DNA from: SIG589 sp964566175
Lineage (GTDB): Bacteria; Bacillota; Clostridia; Oscillospirales; Acutalibacteraceae
Length of the DNA: 54,600 nucleotides
Direction of reading: 5' to 3'
Assembly (NCBI GenBank): GCA_964566175.1
Contig: CAZMHU010000010.1
Coordinates: forward strand, 1-54,600
The notes under the pieces were generated by a model, which saw nothing but the letters and a program-made list of their open reading frames with translations, was not told the DNA's origin and ran no database searches. This document shows, piece after piece, positions 40,734-48,672 of the stretch. Made by a program: the position numbers and the translations under genes. Position 1 is the first letter of the stretch. Every line of letters starts with the position of its first letter.

Positions 40734-43443
40734 ACTGCACCAACTTTCTTGTTATCTCGGCATCTGCCTCTTCGCCCCACATTACCAAAACATCCTTAGG
40801 CGTTTCGTTAGAGCCGGCAACGTTCCAAAATGCGAAATCAACCGAACGTGAAATATAATAACTTCCGGGAATTTCTCTGATTTCGGTTACGTTGTTCCAA
40901 GACTCATAAATGGAGTCGTACATTTTTGCGTCCCAAGACATCTGCGAGAAGGCTTCCTTGTTGGAGACAGCAACCCTTCCGATTGTTCCCAAAACCGATT
41001 CAAGATTGTTGGAATATGCAAGTTGTGTCTCGGCGGATGTCCACCATTTCAAAAATTCCCAAGCCGCTTCGGGGCTCTTTGCGGTTTTAAGAATCGCGCA
41101 ACCCGTTCCGCCGCCTGCGGTAGTATTGTTAATTGTTCCGTCGTCATTCAAAACGCCGGGTACGGGAGCCATAAGCCACTTTCCGTCAATTTCTTTCGCC
41201 GCATCCTTGAGGGTGCTGTATGTATTATACGGAGCAATACCGATAGGACAGGTGCCGTTTCTGAAACGGTTATAAAAATTAAGTTGATAGGACATCTTCA
41301 TTTTTGTATAGTACGATGTCCACTCGTCAAATACGGAAATGGTAGCCGGCTCTGTTAATGTTGTTTTTGTGAAGGACTCATTATAAAGTGAAATTCCGTT
41401 CTGCAACAGAAGAGTCGGGAAAATGTTCATATTTCCGATACCCGCATTTGCAACCGACATATCGGTTAACTGCGTGTAGGGAAGCCACGCGCCGAGGTTA
41501 TTTCTCGACAAAATTCTCACAACTTCTTTAAACTCGTCCCAAGTTTTCGGAACGGTCAAACCGAGTTGTTCAAAAACATCGGTTCGATAGAAAGTCATAA
41601 AGAATGTCTGCGTATCGGGCAGTGCATACAAACCGTCTCTGTAAAGATACGGTATTTCCGCATTGGCGGTAAAGCGCTCAAGAACTTCATCACAGTCGTC
41701 AAACTGTTTCAAATCATATAAAACGCCGCGCATTGCGAGGTTTACGGGTTCGGTTCTTGTGTGTTGCAAAATAACATCAGGGCCGCTACCCGACAAAACA
41801 CCTTGAACTATCGACGCGTTGGAAATTTTTACGTCAACCGCAACATCACTCTGTGTCGAGAAAGAAGACTGAATGAGCATATTGAGTATCTGTGCCTGAT
41901 CACGTCCCCAGTTCACCCATACTGTTACGGTTTCGCCTGTGTCGGAAACGCTCGAAATACTATTGTAATCCTCGGTAAAGGATGCTACGAAACGTTTAAT
42001 CGAAAATCCTGCTTTTGAAAAGAGCGAAGAGAAAAATCCTTTGCCGTTAATGCTCTTGTCGGCGGCTTTGGAAAGAACAATTCGGTCTATTCCGAGCGGG
42101 GTACTCTGCATTTCGTTAAGGCAGGAGTTAAGCGCAGTATAGTTGCTGTCGTATGTCGATTTATAACGGTGAGCGGTGTAGGGATTATCCAACATAAGTT
42201 GAATTACCTGTTGCATATTGCGAACAGAAATCGAATAACTGCCTGCATCACCGTTTGTCAGTGCCAAGAGTTCCTCATCGGCCTCTTGAAGAGCATCGTA
42301 AATCGCCGTAAGACGCTTGTCAAAATCGGGAATTTGCTCAAAAAGTCTGTAATCGCGATAAATATCAACAGTTTCACCGGTTACCATAGTGATATTCAGA
42401 TAAACATCACCGATTTCATCGATAACGGCGGAAAGTTTTCTGCAAATCTCGGTATAATCACCGAGAGTTGCGGTGAGTGATAATTCGTTGCTTCCTTTAT
42501 TAAGATAAACCATATACGGATTATCGGAATTGTCGGCGAAGGTCATTTGCGTCCAATCTTTATTATAAGGAAACTCTATTGTTTCGGCTTCGGAATAGGG
42601 TGTTTCGCCGTTAACACGCAACCACCTGTAAACTTTGCCGTTTAATACGAAGTTTTGCTTATACGCGAAGGAAAGTTGATACCAACCTTCTTCGGGAACT
42701 TCAACAGTCCAATAAACTGTATCACCGACTTCGCTCCAGTTTGCACCGCCGACATAGTTTATCTTGGCTTTAATAGCGTCGGAGGGGTGAACGAGCGAAC
42801 TGCTTCCGTCGGAAAGCGATGTCAACCAATAACTGCTCTTGAGTGCAGCGTCCTCGCCCTCGGTATATATCGCCTCGCCGCTGTACTTCTTATCGGCATT
42901 TTTCGAAACAGCCTCAGAATAACCGACTGTCTCGGTCGCGGGCTCAAAAATTATTTTATCCAAACGGAATGAGTCGCGTCCGTTACTCGCAATCGAAATG
43001 CTGTGCGTTCCCTGAATGAAATCGAAAGAATAGGGCTTAACGTCATATTCTTCCGTGTCAAGCAACATATATTGCACGGACTCACTCTTTAAAACCTGTT
43101 CGGGAGCGAACTGATTTCCCTGTCCGTCCACACGGTACTTTTCCTTGTTTTCCCAAAACCTCGGCAAGGTGACACCGGCATCACCCGATATACTGTTGCC
43201 GTCAACAAGAATCAAAGCGTTCATAGAGGTGGTCTTGCTCTCCAACGCCCTGTATTCCAAGGAAAGGGTGTACTTCCCGTCTTTCGGAACGGTAAAGGTG
43301 AATGTTTCGGTTGTTGCTCCGATATCGGTCTCCGTTTCGACAACAACACTGCCGTCGGTCACAGCACCCGCCGCGAGAGAAATCGAAGTCATCAATCCCG
43401 AAAGCAAACACACAACACAAACCAACGAAATTAATCTTTTCAT
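40720..43443 (-). CDS. Large sugar-binding protein fused to two jelly-roll-like domains (set 1)
   Basis: A 907-residue exported protein with a signal peptide (LTSISLAAGA region) but no lipobox cysteine. Two beta-sandwich modules resembling CBM6/35-type domains come first: about 30-170 (VPKDGKYTLSLEYRAL) and about 205-345 (VPEEGWYQLSFAYKQN). A helical linker (about 350-490) follows. A family-1 solute-binding domain starts near residue 500 (GETVTVWVNWGRDQ), with SGPDVILQHTR, VPKTWDEFKEVVRIL and KSPEAAWEFLKWWTS. Usual members are 420-550 residues, so this is about twice normal size. It is the first gene of the glycan run. How it stays at the cell is unclear, perhaps the uncleaved N-terminus. Confidence 0.87.
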   Translation of the reverse strand: MKRLISLVCVVCLLSGLMTSISLAAGAVTDGSVVVETETDIGATTETFTFTVPKDGKYTLSLEYRALESKTTSMNALILVDGNSISGDAGVTLPRFWENKEKYRVDGQGNQFAPEQVLKSESVQYMLLDTEEYDVKPYSFDFIQGTHSISIASNGRDSFRLDKIIFEPATETVGYSEAVSKNADKKYSGEAIYTEGEDAALKSSYWLTSLSDGSSSLVHPSDAIKAKINYVGGANWSEVGDTVYWTVEVPEEGWYQLSFAYKQNFVLNGKVYRWLRVNGETPYSEAETIEFPYNKDWTQMTFADNSDNPYMVYLNKGSNELSLTATLGDYTEICRKLSAVIDEIGDVYLNITMVTGETVDIYRDYRLFEQIPDFDKRLTAIYDALQEADEELLALTNGDAGSYSISVRNMQQVIQLMLDNPYTAHRYKSTYDSNYTALNSCLNEMQSTPLGIDRIVLSKAADKSINGKGFFSSLFSKAGFSIKRFVASFTEDYNSISSVSDTGETVTVWVNWGRDQAQILNMLIQSSFSTQSDVAVDVKISNASIVQGVLSGSGPDVILQHTRTEPVNLAMRGVLYDLKQFDDCDEVLERFTANAEIPYLYRDGLYALPDTQTFFMTFYRTDVFEQLGLTVPKTWDEFKEVVRILSRNNLGAWLPYTQLTDMSVANAGIGNMNIFPTLLLQNGISLYNESFTKTTLTEPATISVFDEWTSYYTKMKMSYQLNFYNRFRNGTCPIGIAPYNTYSTLKDAAKEIDGKWLMAPVPGVLNDDGTINNTTAGGGTGCAILKTAKSPEAAWEFLKWWTSAETQLAYSNNLESVLGTIGRVAVSNKEAFSQMSWDAKMYDSIYESWNNVTEIREIPGSYYISRSVDFAFWNVAGSNETPKDVLVMWGEEADAEITRKLVQYENR

Positions 43444-43466
43444 ACCTAACTCCTATCGTTTACTGC

Positions 43467-43496
43467 ATAGTAGAAACGCAATCGACTTTCTACTAT
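43467..43496 (-). promoter_or_regulatory. Leader inverted repeat before the large binding-protein gene
   Basis: ATAGTAGAAA (43467-43476) pairs with TTTCTACTAT (43487-43496) over a 10-base loop, 24 bases upstream of the ATG. No U-tract follows in the transcribed direction, so it is an mRNA fold or operator rather than a terminator. Confidence 0.55.
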
Positions 43497-43506
43497 AAAT
43501 TCCCAA

Positions 43507-43554
43507 CAAAATTTGCAATCAAAAAAAAAAAAAAAAAAACAATTTCAAAATTTG
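43507..43554. repeat. A19 homopolymer flanked by CAAAATTTG direct repeats
   Basis: Nineteen consecutive A (43521-43539) lie between two copies of CAAAATTTG (43507-43515 and 43546-43554). In the minus-strand transcript this is a U19 tract inside the 5' leader. No strong hairpin precedes it, so it is not a standard terminator. Confidence 0.85.
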
Positions 43555-43575
43555 AGGAAAAGTTTAGGTGATAAT

Positions 43576-43658
43576 TACAAAATGCCGTCAAATCAATGAA
43601 AATATCAATTAAGCCGATAAAATAACCGATTTAGTCATTGATTTTAACTACAAAATGC
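43576..43658. promoter_or_regulatory. Composite repeat element with common centre at 43617
   Basis: Outer direct repeats TACAAAATGC (43576-43585 and 43649-43658, 73 bases start to start, about seven helical turns) enclose an inverted repeat AAATCAATGA/TCATTGATTT (43590-43599, 43635-43644). Both pairs share the same midpoint, and four bases separate outer and inner elements on each side. It is downstream of the minus-strand promoter. Confidence 0.65.
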
Positions 43659-43685
43659 AGTTGTATCACACTAATCATCATTTAT

Positions 43686-43714
43686 ATTATAATTCAAATA
43701 CAAAAAAATTTGAA
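43686..43714 (-). promoter_or_regulatory. Promoter of the glycan-utilisation gene run
   Basis: TATAAT (complement at 43686-43691) with TTCAAA 17 bases upstream. ATTCAAAT (43692-43699) and ATTTGAAT (43708-43715) form an inverted repeat covering the spacer and -35, a possible operator. The predicted 5' leader is about 235 bases and carries the composite element and the U19 tract. Confidence 0.65.
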
Positions 43715-43745
43715 TGACTAATATTATCCATATGCGTTTTGCACA

Positions 43746-43774
43746 TTGAAAATCTTCTCATCATATGCTATAAT
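43746..43774 (+). promoter_or_regulatory. Promoter of the AraC-family gene
   Basis: TTGAAA, 17 bases and TATAAT, starting only about nine bases before the ATG at 43790, so the leader is very short but still contains GGTGAT. The sequence TTTTGCACATTGAAAAT (43737-43753) overlaps the -35 and resembles the element found before GH130 and uxaC. Confidence 0.75.
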
Positions 43775-43789
43775 AGCGTCGGTGATATT

Positions 43790-44623
43790 ATGAATAATTA
43801 CTTTTTGTACTCAGATGACGTCATCCAAGCACACTATTCTCATAATGAACATCCCGATCCAAAGCAGTTCCAAACCCACATTCACGAATGGTATGAAATT
43901 TATTATTTCATAAACGGAAGCGGACTATTTAAGGTTGAGGGAAACTCTTATCCGATTGAAAGCGGTTCTGTTCTTGTTATGCGTACGGGAGAGGCACATT
44001 ATATCGATATAAATCCCAACAGACCCTATACACGTATATCAATACACTTTGATCCGCGTATATTATCCGATATAGATCCGGAAAATATATTGCTTTATCC
44101 CTTTACGGAACGCCCACTAGGACGACTTAATCTTTATAACAGTTCTGACTTTAAATCGACTCTTTACCACACGCTTATTCAGAATATGACGGTTGAAACA
44201 GGCGAACGAAGAATTCAACTTCTTTCAAACCTCGTCCCACTGCTTAACGAAATAAGAATTGCATTCGAAAGCAAGAGTAAAAACGCCGAAAACGCGGAAA
44301 ACTCCACGATACATAACATAGTTAAGTACATCAACAGTCATTATTCCGAAAACATAAATCTCGACGTAATATGCGATAGGTTTTTTATCAGCAAATCGCA
44401 ACTTTGCAGAACCTTTAAACAAGCAACCGGTTCTTCCGTTTGGAAATATGTCACCATTAAAAGGCTTCTTGCCGCGCACGAACTGATATCGCTCGGTCAA
44501 GCACCGACAGAGATTTACAGCAAATGCGGATTTAACGACTATACTTCGTTCTTCCGTGCATACAAAACACATTACGGCATACCGCCGACAAAGGCCCCAA
44601 AACAGGAAACATTGCAAAAATGA
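43790..44623 (+). CDS. AraC-family transcriptional regulator
   Basis: A 277-residue regulator. The N-terminal cupin-like sensing domain (about 1-150) has HIHEWYEIYYFINGSG with metal- or sugar-site histidines and SGSVLVMRTGEAHYID. The C-terminal pair of helix-turn-helices (about 175-270) ends in the family signature CGFNDYTSFFRAYKTHYGIPP (read as CGFNDYTSFFRA, YKTHYGIPP). The upstream open frame of 17 more codons lies across the promoter; ATG 43790 with GGTGAT is the start. It lies between and divergent from the glycan run and convergent with the uronate operon, so it is the obvious local regulator, most likely sugar-responsive (inference). Confidence 0.92.
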   Translation: MNNYFLYSDDVIQAHYSHNEHPDPKQFQTHIHEWYEIYYFINGSGLFKVEGNSYPIESGSVLVMRTGEAHYIDINPNRPYTRISIHFDPRILSDIDPENILLYPFTERPLGRLNLYNSSDFKSTLYHTLIQNMTVETGERRIQLLSNLVPLLNEIRIAFESKSKNAENAENSTIHNIVKYINSHYSENINLDVICDRFFISKSQLCRTFKQATGSSVWKYVTIKRLLAAHELISLGQAPTEIYSKCGFNDYTSFFRAYKTHYGIPPTKAPKQETLQK

Positions 44624-44650
44624 TTTTCCGGGAAATACCTTGTCTTCCGA

Positions 44651-44686
44651 AACCACTGAACTTCTGATGAAATTCAGTGGTTTTTT
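44651..44686 (+). terminator. Terminator after the AraC-family gene
   Basis: A 10-bp stem AACCACTGAA/TTCAGTGGTT with a 12-base loop is followed by T6. On the opposite strand no U-tract follows, so termination of the convergent uronate operon here is less certain. Confidence 0.85.
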
Positions 44687-44713
44687 GTATTTGAAAACAT
44701 TTTTAAAGGAAAA

Positions 44714-45736
44714 TTATCTTTGAACTCTTCCCGAACCGTCTCCGCCGGCAAGTTTTTCAACCTCGGAAACCGATACACGGTTGTAATCCCCTTCTATCGA
44801 ATGTTTGAGTGCCGATGCAGCAACCGCAAACTCGATAGCATCCTTGGAAGATTTTCCCGAAAGCAACGAATAGATAAGTCCGCCGCCGAAACTGTCGCCG
44901 CCGCCTACACGGTCGACAATGTGAAGATGATATTCTTTGGAGAAGTGATAATCCTCACCGTCATAAAGCATGGCCGCCCAATCATTGTCGCTTGCGGAAA
45001 TAGAACTTCTGAGCGTAATGGCAACCTTTTCAAAACCGAATTTGTCAGCCAACTGTTTTGCTACGGATTTGTAACCCTCTTTGTCGAGTTTACCGCCGTA
45101 GATATCGGTATTTTCAGCCTCGATACCGAAAACGTCTTTTGCGTCCTCTTCGTTTGAAATGCAAACATCGACATATTTACAGAGTTCGGTCATTGCCGCT
45201 CTTGCTTCGTCCCTTGTCCAAAGTTTTCCACGATAATTAAGGTCGCAGGAAATTTTAACGCCCTTCTTCTTTGCGGCGATACAAGCCTCTTTGCATATTT
45301 CAACAAGATTTTGACCAAGGGCGGGAGTTATACCTGTGAAGTGGAACCAGTCTGCGCCCTCAAAAATGCTGTCCCAGCAGAAGTCGGACGGCTGTGCCTG
45401 CTGAATAGCGGAATATTTACGGTCATAAATGCAAACCGAGCCACGCTGTGAAGCGCCTTTTTCGAGATAATAAATTCCGACTCTCTCACCGCCGCGCACA
45501 ATTTTGCTTGTGTCAACACCAAAATAGCGAAGGCTGTCAACCGCCGCCTGACCGATTGCGTGAGCGGGAAGTTTTGTTACATAGGTGCTGTCAAGACCAT
45601 AGTTGGCAAGCGAAACCGCAACATTTGCCTCGCCGCCGCCGAATGTCGCCTGCATCTGGTCATTTTGAAAAAATCTGTAATATCCGTTTGGAGCAAGTCT
45701 GAGCATTAACTCGCCAAAAGTAACTACGCGTGCCAT
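44714..45736 (-). CDS. kdgK: 2-keto-3-deoxygluconate kinase (PfkB family)
   Basis: A 340-residue ribokinase-type enzyme that phosphorylates KDG to KDPG. Features are the N-terminal GELMLRLAP, GGGEANVAVSLANYG near 33-47, CDLNYRGKLW (164-173, typical of KDG kinases) and the catalytic-base motif DRVGGGDSFGGG with D281. Its ATG overlaps the aldolase stop by one base. Last gene of the uronate operon. A fructo- or tagatokinase role is less likely because the aldolase gene is next door. Confidence 0.92.
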   Translation of the reverse strand: MARVVTFGELMLRLAPNGYYRFFQNDQMQATFGGGEANVAVSLANYGLDSTYVTKLPAHAIGQAAVDSLRYFGVDTSKIVRGGERVGIYYLEKGASQRGSVCIYDRKYSAIQQAQPSDFCWDSIFEGADWFHFTGITPALGQNLVEICKEACIAAKKKGVKISCDLNYRGKLWTRDEARAAMTELCKYVDVCISNEEDAKDVFGIEAENTDIYGGKLDKEGYKSVAKQLADKFGFEKVAITLRSSISASDNDWAAMLYDGEDYHFSKEYHLHIVDRVGGGDSFGGGLIYSLLSGKSSKDAIEFAVAASALKHSIEGDYNRVSVSEVEKLAGGDGSGRVQR

Positions 45737-46293
45737 TACTGTTTGTCCTCCATCTTTTCAAGTGCTTCTTTGACGAAGAAACTGCCGCCTACCGCAGCAA
45801 TTTTGTCAAATGCCAAAAATTCGTCCAAATTCCCGCGGTCTACGCCGCCGGTCGGAATAAATTTAACCTGCGGGAACGGAGCGGAGAGTGCTTTTAGTGC
45901 TTTAAGTCCGCCGTATACGTTTGCGGGGAAGAACTTAACCGTTGTAATTCCGAGTTCCAACGCCTGCATAATTTCGGTCGGTGTAACGCAACCGGGATAG
46001 TACGGTATGTTGTTTTTCTTGCACATCTCGGCAACAGGAATGGAAAGTCCGGGAGAGACTATAAACTGCGCTCCCGCCGCAAGTGCCGCCGCACATTGCT
46101 CTGCGTTTATAACAGTACCCGCTCCTATCGACATATCGGGATAGTTTTTGCAGGCATATTCAATAGCCTCTGCGGCACAAGCGGTACGGAATGTTATTTC
46201 CGCACAGTTGATACCGTCGGCTTTCAGAGCCGTTAATATTTTATCGGTTTCGGATAATTCTTTTATAACCACTACCGGTATACATTTTTCCAT
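45736..46293 (-). CDS. eda: KDPG aldolase
   Basis: A 185-residue class I aldolase that splits 2-keto-3-deoxy-6-phosphogluconate into pyruvate and glyceraldehyde-3-phosphate. The Schiff-base lysine is K120 in TTVKFFPAN and the catalytic glutamate is E32 in AEITFRT; GAGTV and FIPTGGV are also present. It is about 20 residues shorter than usual at the N-terminus: the first residues MEKCIPVVVI are already strand 1, so the first helix is missing. TAAGGAGG precedes the ATG, so this start is real. Confidence 0.92.
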   Translation of the reverse strand: MEKCIPVVVIKELSETDKILTALKADGINCAEITFRTACAAEAIEYACKNYPDMSIGAGTVINAEQCAAALAAGAQFIVSPGLSIPVAEMCKKNNIPYYPGCVTPTEIMQALELGITTVKFFPANVYGGLKALKALSAPFPQVKFIPTGGVDRGNLDEFLAFDKIAAVGGSFFVKEALEKMEDKQ

Positions 46294-46315
46294 TTTTCAG
46301 TTCCTCCTTATTTTT

Positions 46316-47491
46316 CTACCATCTGACCTGCCATCTCGGCAAATATGATGTGTTTTCGCTCAACCCTGCATCGAGGTCTGCGCCTTTTGAAACGCCTGCC
46401 CTCTTTGCAAGCAATCTGTCATAAAGCGCACAGTCAAACGGCAAACGAATTTCAGCATTTCCCTGCCACTCGGAAAGATATGCGGCGTTTGAAAGGGTGA
46501 GTTCGTTTATTCCGTCATAACCCGGAGCGATAAGTTTTTCACCGAACAGGACGGCGTTTGCAAAGTTTTGCAAAATTCCCTTGTGCGAGGTTTCCGCCTC
46601 TTCCTGTTTTATTTCTTCATAATCGTAATCTATCTGTGCAAATCCTTGCTCGGAATTTGCGATAACATCGCTTATCGGTTCTTTAAGCATATAACGCTTT
46701 AAAACGCCGTTCTCCAACACAAGTTTTCCGAAGTCGCCCGATATTTCAAGACGATTTGTGCCGGGGTATTCACCGGTTGAGGTCATAAACACGCCGGTCG
46801 CACCGTTTTTATAACGTGTAAATATTGTTGCGTCGTCCTCAACCTCGATAGTGTGATATTTTGCAACATCGCAAAAAGCCGTTACACTTTCCGGCATACC
46901 GCAAATCCACTGCCACAAATCAAGATTGTGGGGTGCTTGATTGAGCAGAACGCCGCCACCCTCGCCCGACCAAGTTGCACGCCAATCGCCCGAATCGTAA
47001 TAACTCTGTGTGCGAAACCAGTTTGTTATTATCCAAACGGTTCGTTTGAGTTCGCCGAGTTCGCCGCTTTGCACTATTTCACGTGCCTTGGAATAGAGCG
47101 GGTTTGTTCGCTGATTGAACATAACCGAAAAGACCTTGCCGGATTTTTCCGCTTCGGCGTTTAATACCTTAACGCGCGAAATAGTTATATCCGACGGTTT
47201 TTCGAGCATTACGTTCAAACCGTGGCGAAAAGCCTCAATGGCAATTTCACTGTGCAGTGGGTGCGGCACAGCGATTATCACGCTGTCGCACGCGCCCGAC
47301 TCAAACAGTTCTTTATAATTTTTATAGCATTTAACATACGGATGTTTTCTCGAAAACGCCGAAAGTTTTTTATCGCATATATCGCAAACAGCAACAAGCG
47401 ACATACCGACAATTTTACTTTCCGCAATACAGGTGGCGTGCGCCAAACCCATATTTCCGATACCTATTACCGCAATTTTTATGCTGTCCAT
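46316..47491 (-). CDS. Gfo/Idh/MocA-family oxidoreductase, second copy
   Basis: A 391-residue NAD(P)-dependent sugar dehydrogenase-type protein. The Rossmann motif is IGIGNMG, the conserved lysine is in MLEKPSD (usual EKP), and the substrate-side block is GGGVLLNQ followed by PHNLDLWQWICGMP with the catalytic-type histidine. It is a diverged paralogue of the gene just upstream, with one stretch of 41 identical bases. The ATG at 47491 is one base after the neighbour's stop. Substrate unknown: uronates, inositols and glycosides are all used in this family. Confidence 0.88.
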   Translation of the reverse strand: MDSIKIAVIGIGNMGLAHATCIAESKIVGMSLVAVCDICDKKLSAFSRKHPYVKCYKNYKELFESGACDSVIIAVPHPLHSEIAIEAFRHGLNVMLEKPSDITISRVKVLNAEAEKSGKVFSVMFNQRTNPLYSKAREIVQSGELGELKRTVWIITNWFRTQSYYDSGDWRATWSGEGGGVLLNQAPHNLDLWQWICGMPESVTAFCDVAKYHTIEVEDDATIFTRYKNGATGVFMTSTGEYPGTNRLEISGDFGKLVLENGVLKRYMLKEPISDVIANSEQGFAQIDYDYEEIKQEEAETSHKGILQNFANAVLFGEKLIAPGYDGINELTLSNAAYLSEWQGNAEIRLPFDCALYDRLLAKRAGVSKGADLDAGLSENTSYLPRWQVRW

Positions 47492-47492
47492 A

Positions 47493-48671
47493 TTATTTAT
47501 TACCGCCGTAACTGTTGCTTGTATCGGCAAATACCGATTTTACATCAACTTTTCGCTTTGAAGTTGCAACACGCTTCATAAGTTCGTTGTAATAAAGTTC
47601 CTCGTCAAACGGAATTTCAACCTCTTTACCCAAGAAAGCCGAAAGGTGCATAGCATTTGAAAGTGTAAGTCCGTTTATACCCTCTGCGCCGTCTGCAACA
47701 AGTTTTCCGCCGTGAAGTATTGCGTCTGCCCAAGCGTTCAAAACACCGACGTGCTGCAGATTTTCACCGTCGGTCTCAACCTCGCGAGTGGTGCTGTCAA
47801 CTGTTGAAAACGGCATAGTTTTATTGGTTTTGGAATACTCTTGCTCAGTCATTGCATATTCGGTCATAATAAGTTTGTCGTCTTCGATAACAAACTTTGC
47901 TCTATCCATCTGAATTTCAAAACGGTTTGTTCCGTGTGCGTCACCTGTTGTGGTGATAAACACGCCTGTTGCGCCGTTTGCATATTCAACATATGTGGTA
48001 ACGTCGTCCTCAACCTCAATGTCGTGCCATTTTCCGAAATGGAGATGTGACTGAACCTTTACGGGCATACCGCAAATCCACTGCCACAAGTCAAGTTGGT
48101 GGGGGCACTGATTAAGCAATACGCCGCCGCCTTCGCCCGACCAAGTTGCACGCCAATCGCCCGAATCGTAATAGCACTGCGGACGATACCAGTTTGTTAT
48201 TATCCAGTTTGTGCGTCTGATTTCGCCGTAGTCGCCCGACTGTACGAGTTCGCGAAGTTTTCTGTAAACGCAATTTGTACGCTGATTAAACATCATTCCG
48301 AAAACAACCTCGGGGTGCTTTTCAGCCTCGGCGTTCATCTCTTTAACCTGCTTTGTGTAAACACCTGCGGGCTTTTCAACCATAACGTGAATGCCGCGTT
48401 TCATACACTCTATTGCGTACTTTGTGTGGTCATAGTGCGGAACTGCGATAAGGCAAGCGTTGATTATGCCGCTGTCGAGCATTTCTTCCGCAGTGTTGAA
48501 ATATGTAATACCCTCGGCAAAGCATTCGTTCTTTGCCCATTCAAGTCTTTGGGGATTGTTGTCGGCTATTGCAACAAGTTCAACTTCCGGACACTTGCCG
48601 TTCCTTATATTGCGGGAATGTCCCGAACCCATATTTCCTATTCCGATTATTCCAAGTTTGATTTTTTCCAT
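47493..48671 (-). CDS. Gfo/Idh/MocA-family oxidoreductase, first copy
   Basis: A 392-residue dehydrogenase-like protein. The Rossmann motif is IGIGNMGSGH, EKPAG lies near residue 97, and GGGVLLNQ then PHQLDLWQWICGMP near residue 195. It is followed immediately by its paralogue and preceded (one base) by a TIM-barrel isomerase-like gene. In puerarin C-deglycosylation, DgpA is a Gfo/Idh/MocA enzyme working with TIM-barrel DgpC; the neighbourhood here allows a similar oxidise-then-cleave chemistry, but uronate or inositol oxidation is equally possible. Confidence 0.88.
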   Translation of the reverse strand: MEKIKLGIIGIGNMGSGHSRNIRNGKCPEVELVAIADNNPQRLEWAKNECFAEGITYFNTAEEMLDSGIINACLIAVPHYDHTKYAIECMKRGIHVMVEKPAGVYTKQVKEMNAEAEKHPEVVFGMMFNQRTNCVYRKLRELVQSGDYGEIRRTNWIITNWYRPQCYYDSGDWRATWSGEGGGVLLNQCPHQLDLWQWICGMPVKVQSHLHFGKWHDIEVEDDVTTYVEYANGATGVFITTTGDAHGTNRFEIQMDRAKFVIEDDKLIMTEYAMTEQEYSKTNKTMPFSTVDSTTREVETDGENLQHVGVLNAWADAILHGGKLVADGAEGINGLTLSNAMHLSAFLGKEVEIPFDEELYYNELMKRVATSKRKVDVKSVFADTSNSYGGNK

Positions 48672-48672
48672 C

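Larger units (their letters stand above)
43444..43789. promoter_or_regulatory. 346-bp divergent control region between the glycan run and the AraC gene
   Basis: No gene is seen here. From left to right it holds a leader hairpin, a run of 19 A flanked by direct repeats, a symmetric composite of repeats centred at 43617, a minus-strand promoter and a plus-strand promoter. The separate elements are listed individually. Confidence 0.8.

Noticed and set aside
43302..43571. An 89-codon plus-strand frame with a poly-lysine stretch
   Set aside because: The lysines come from the A19 tract and most of the frame lies antisense to the binding-protein gene.
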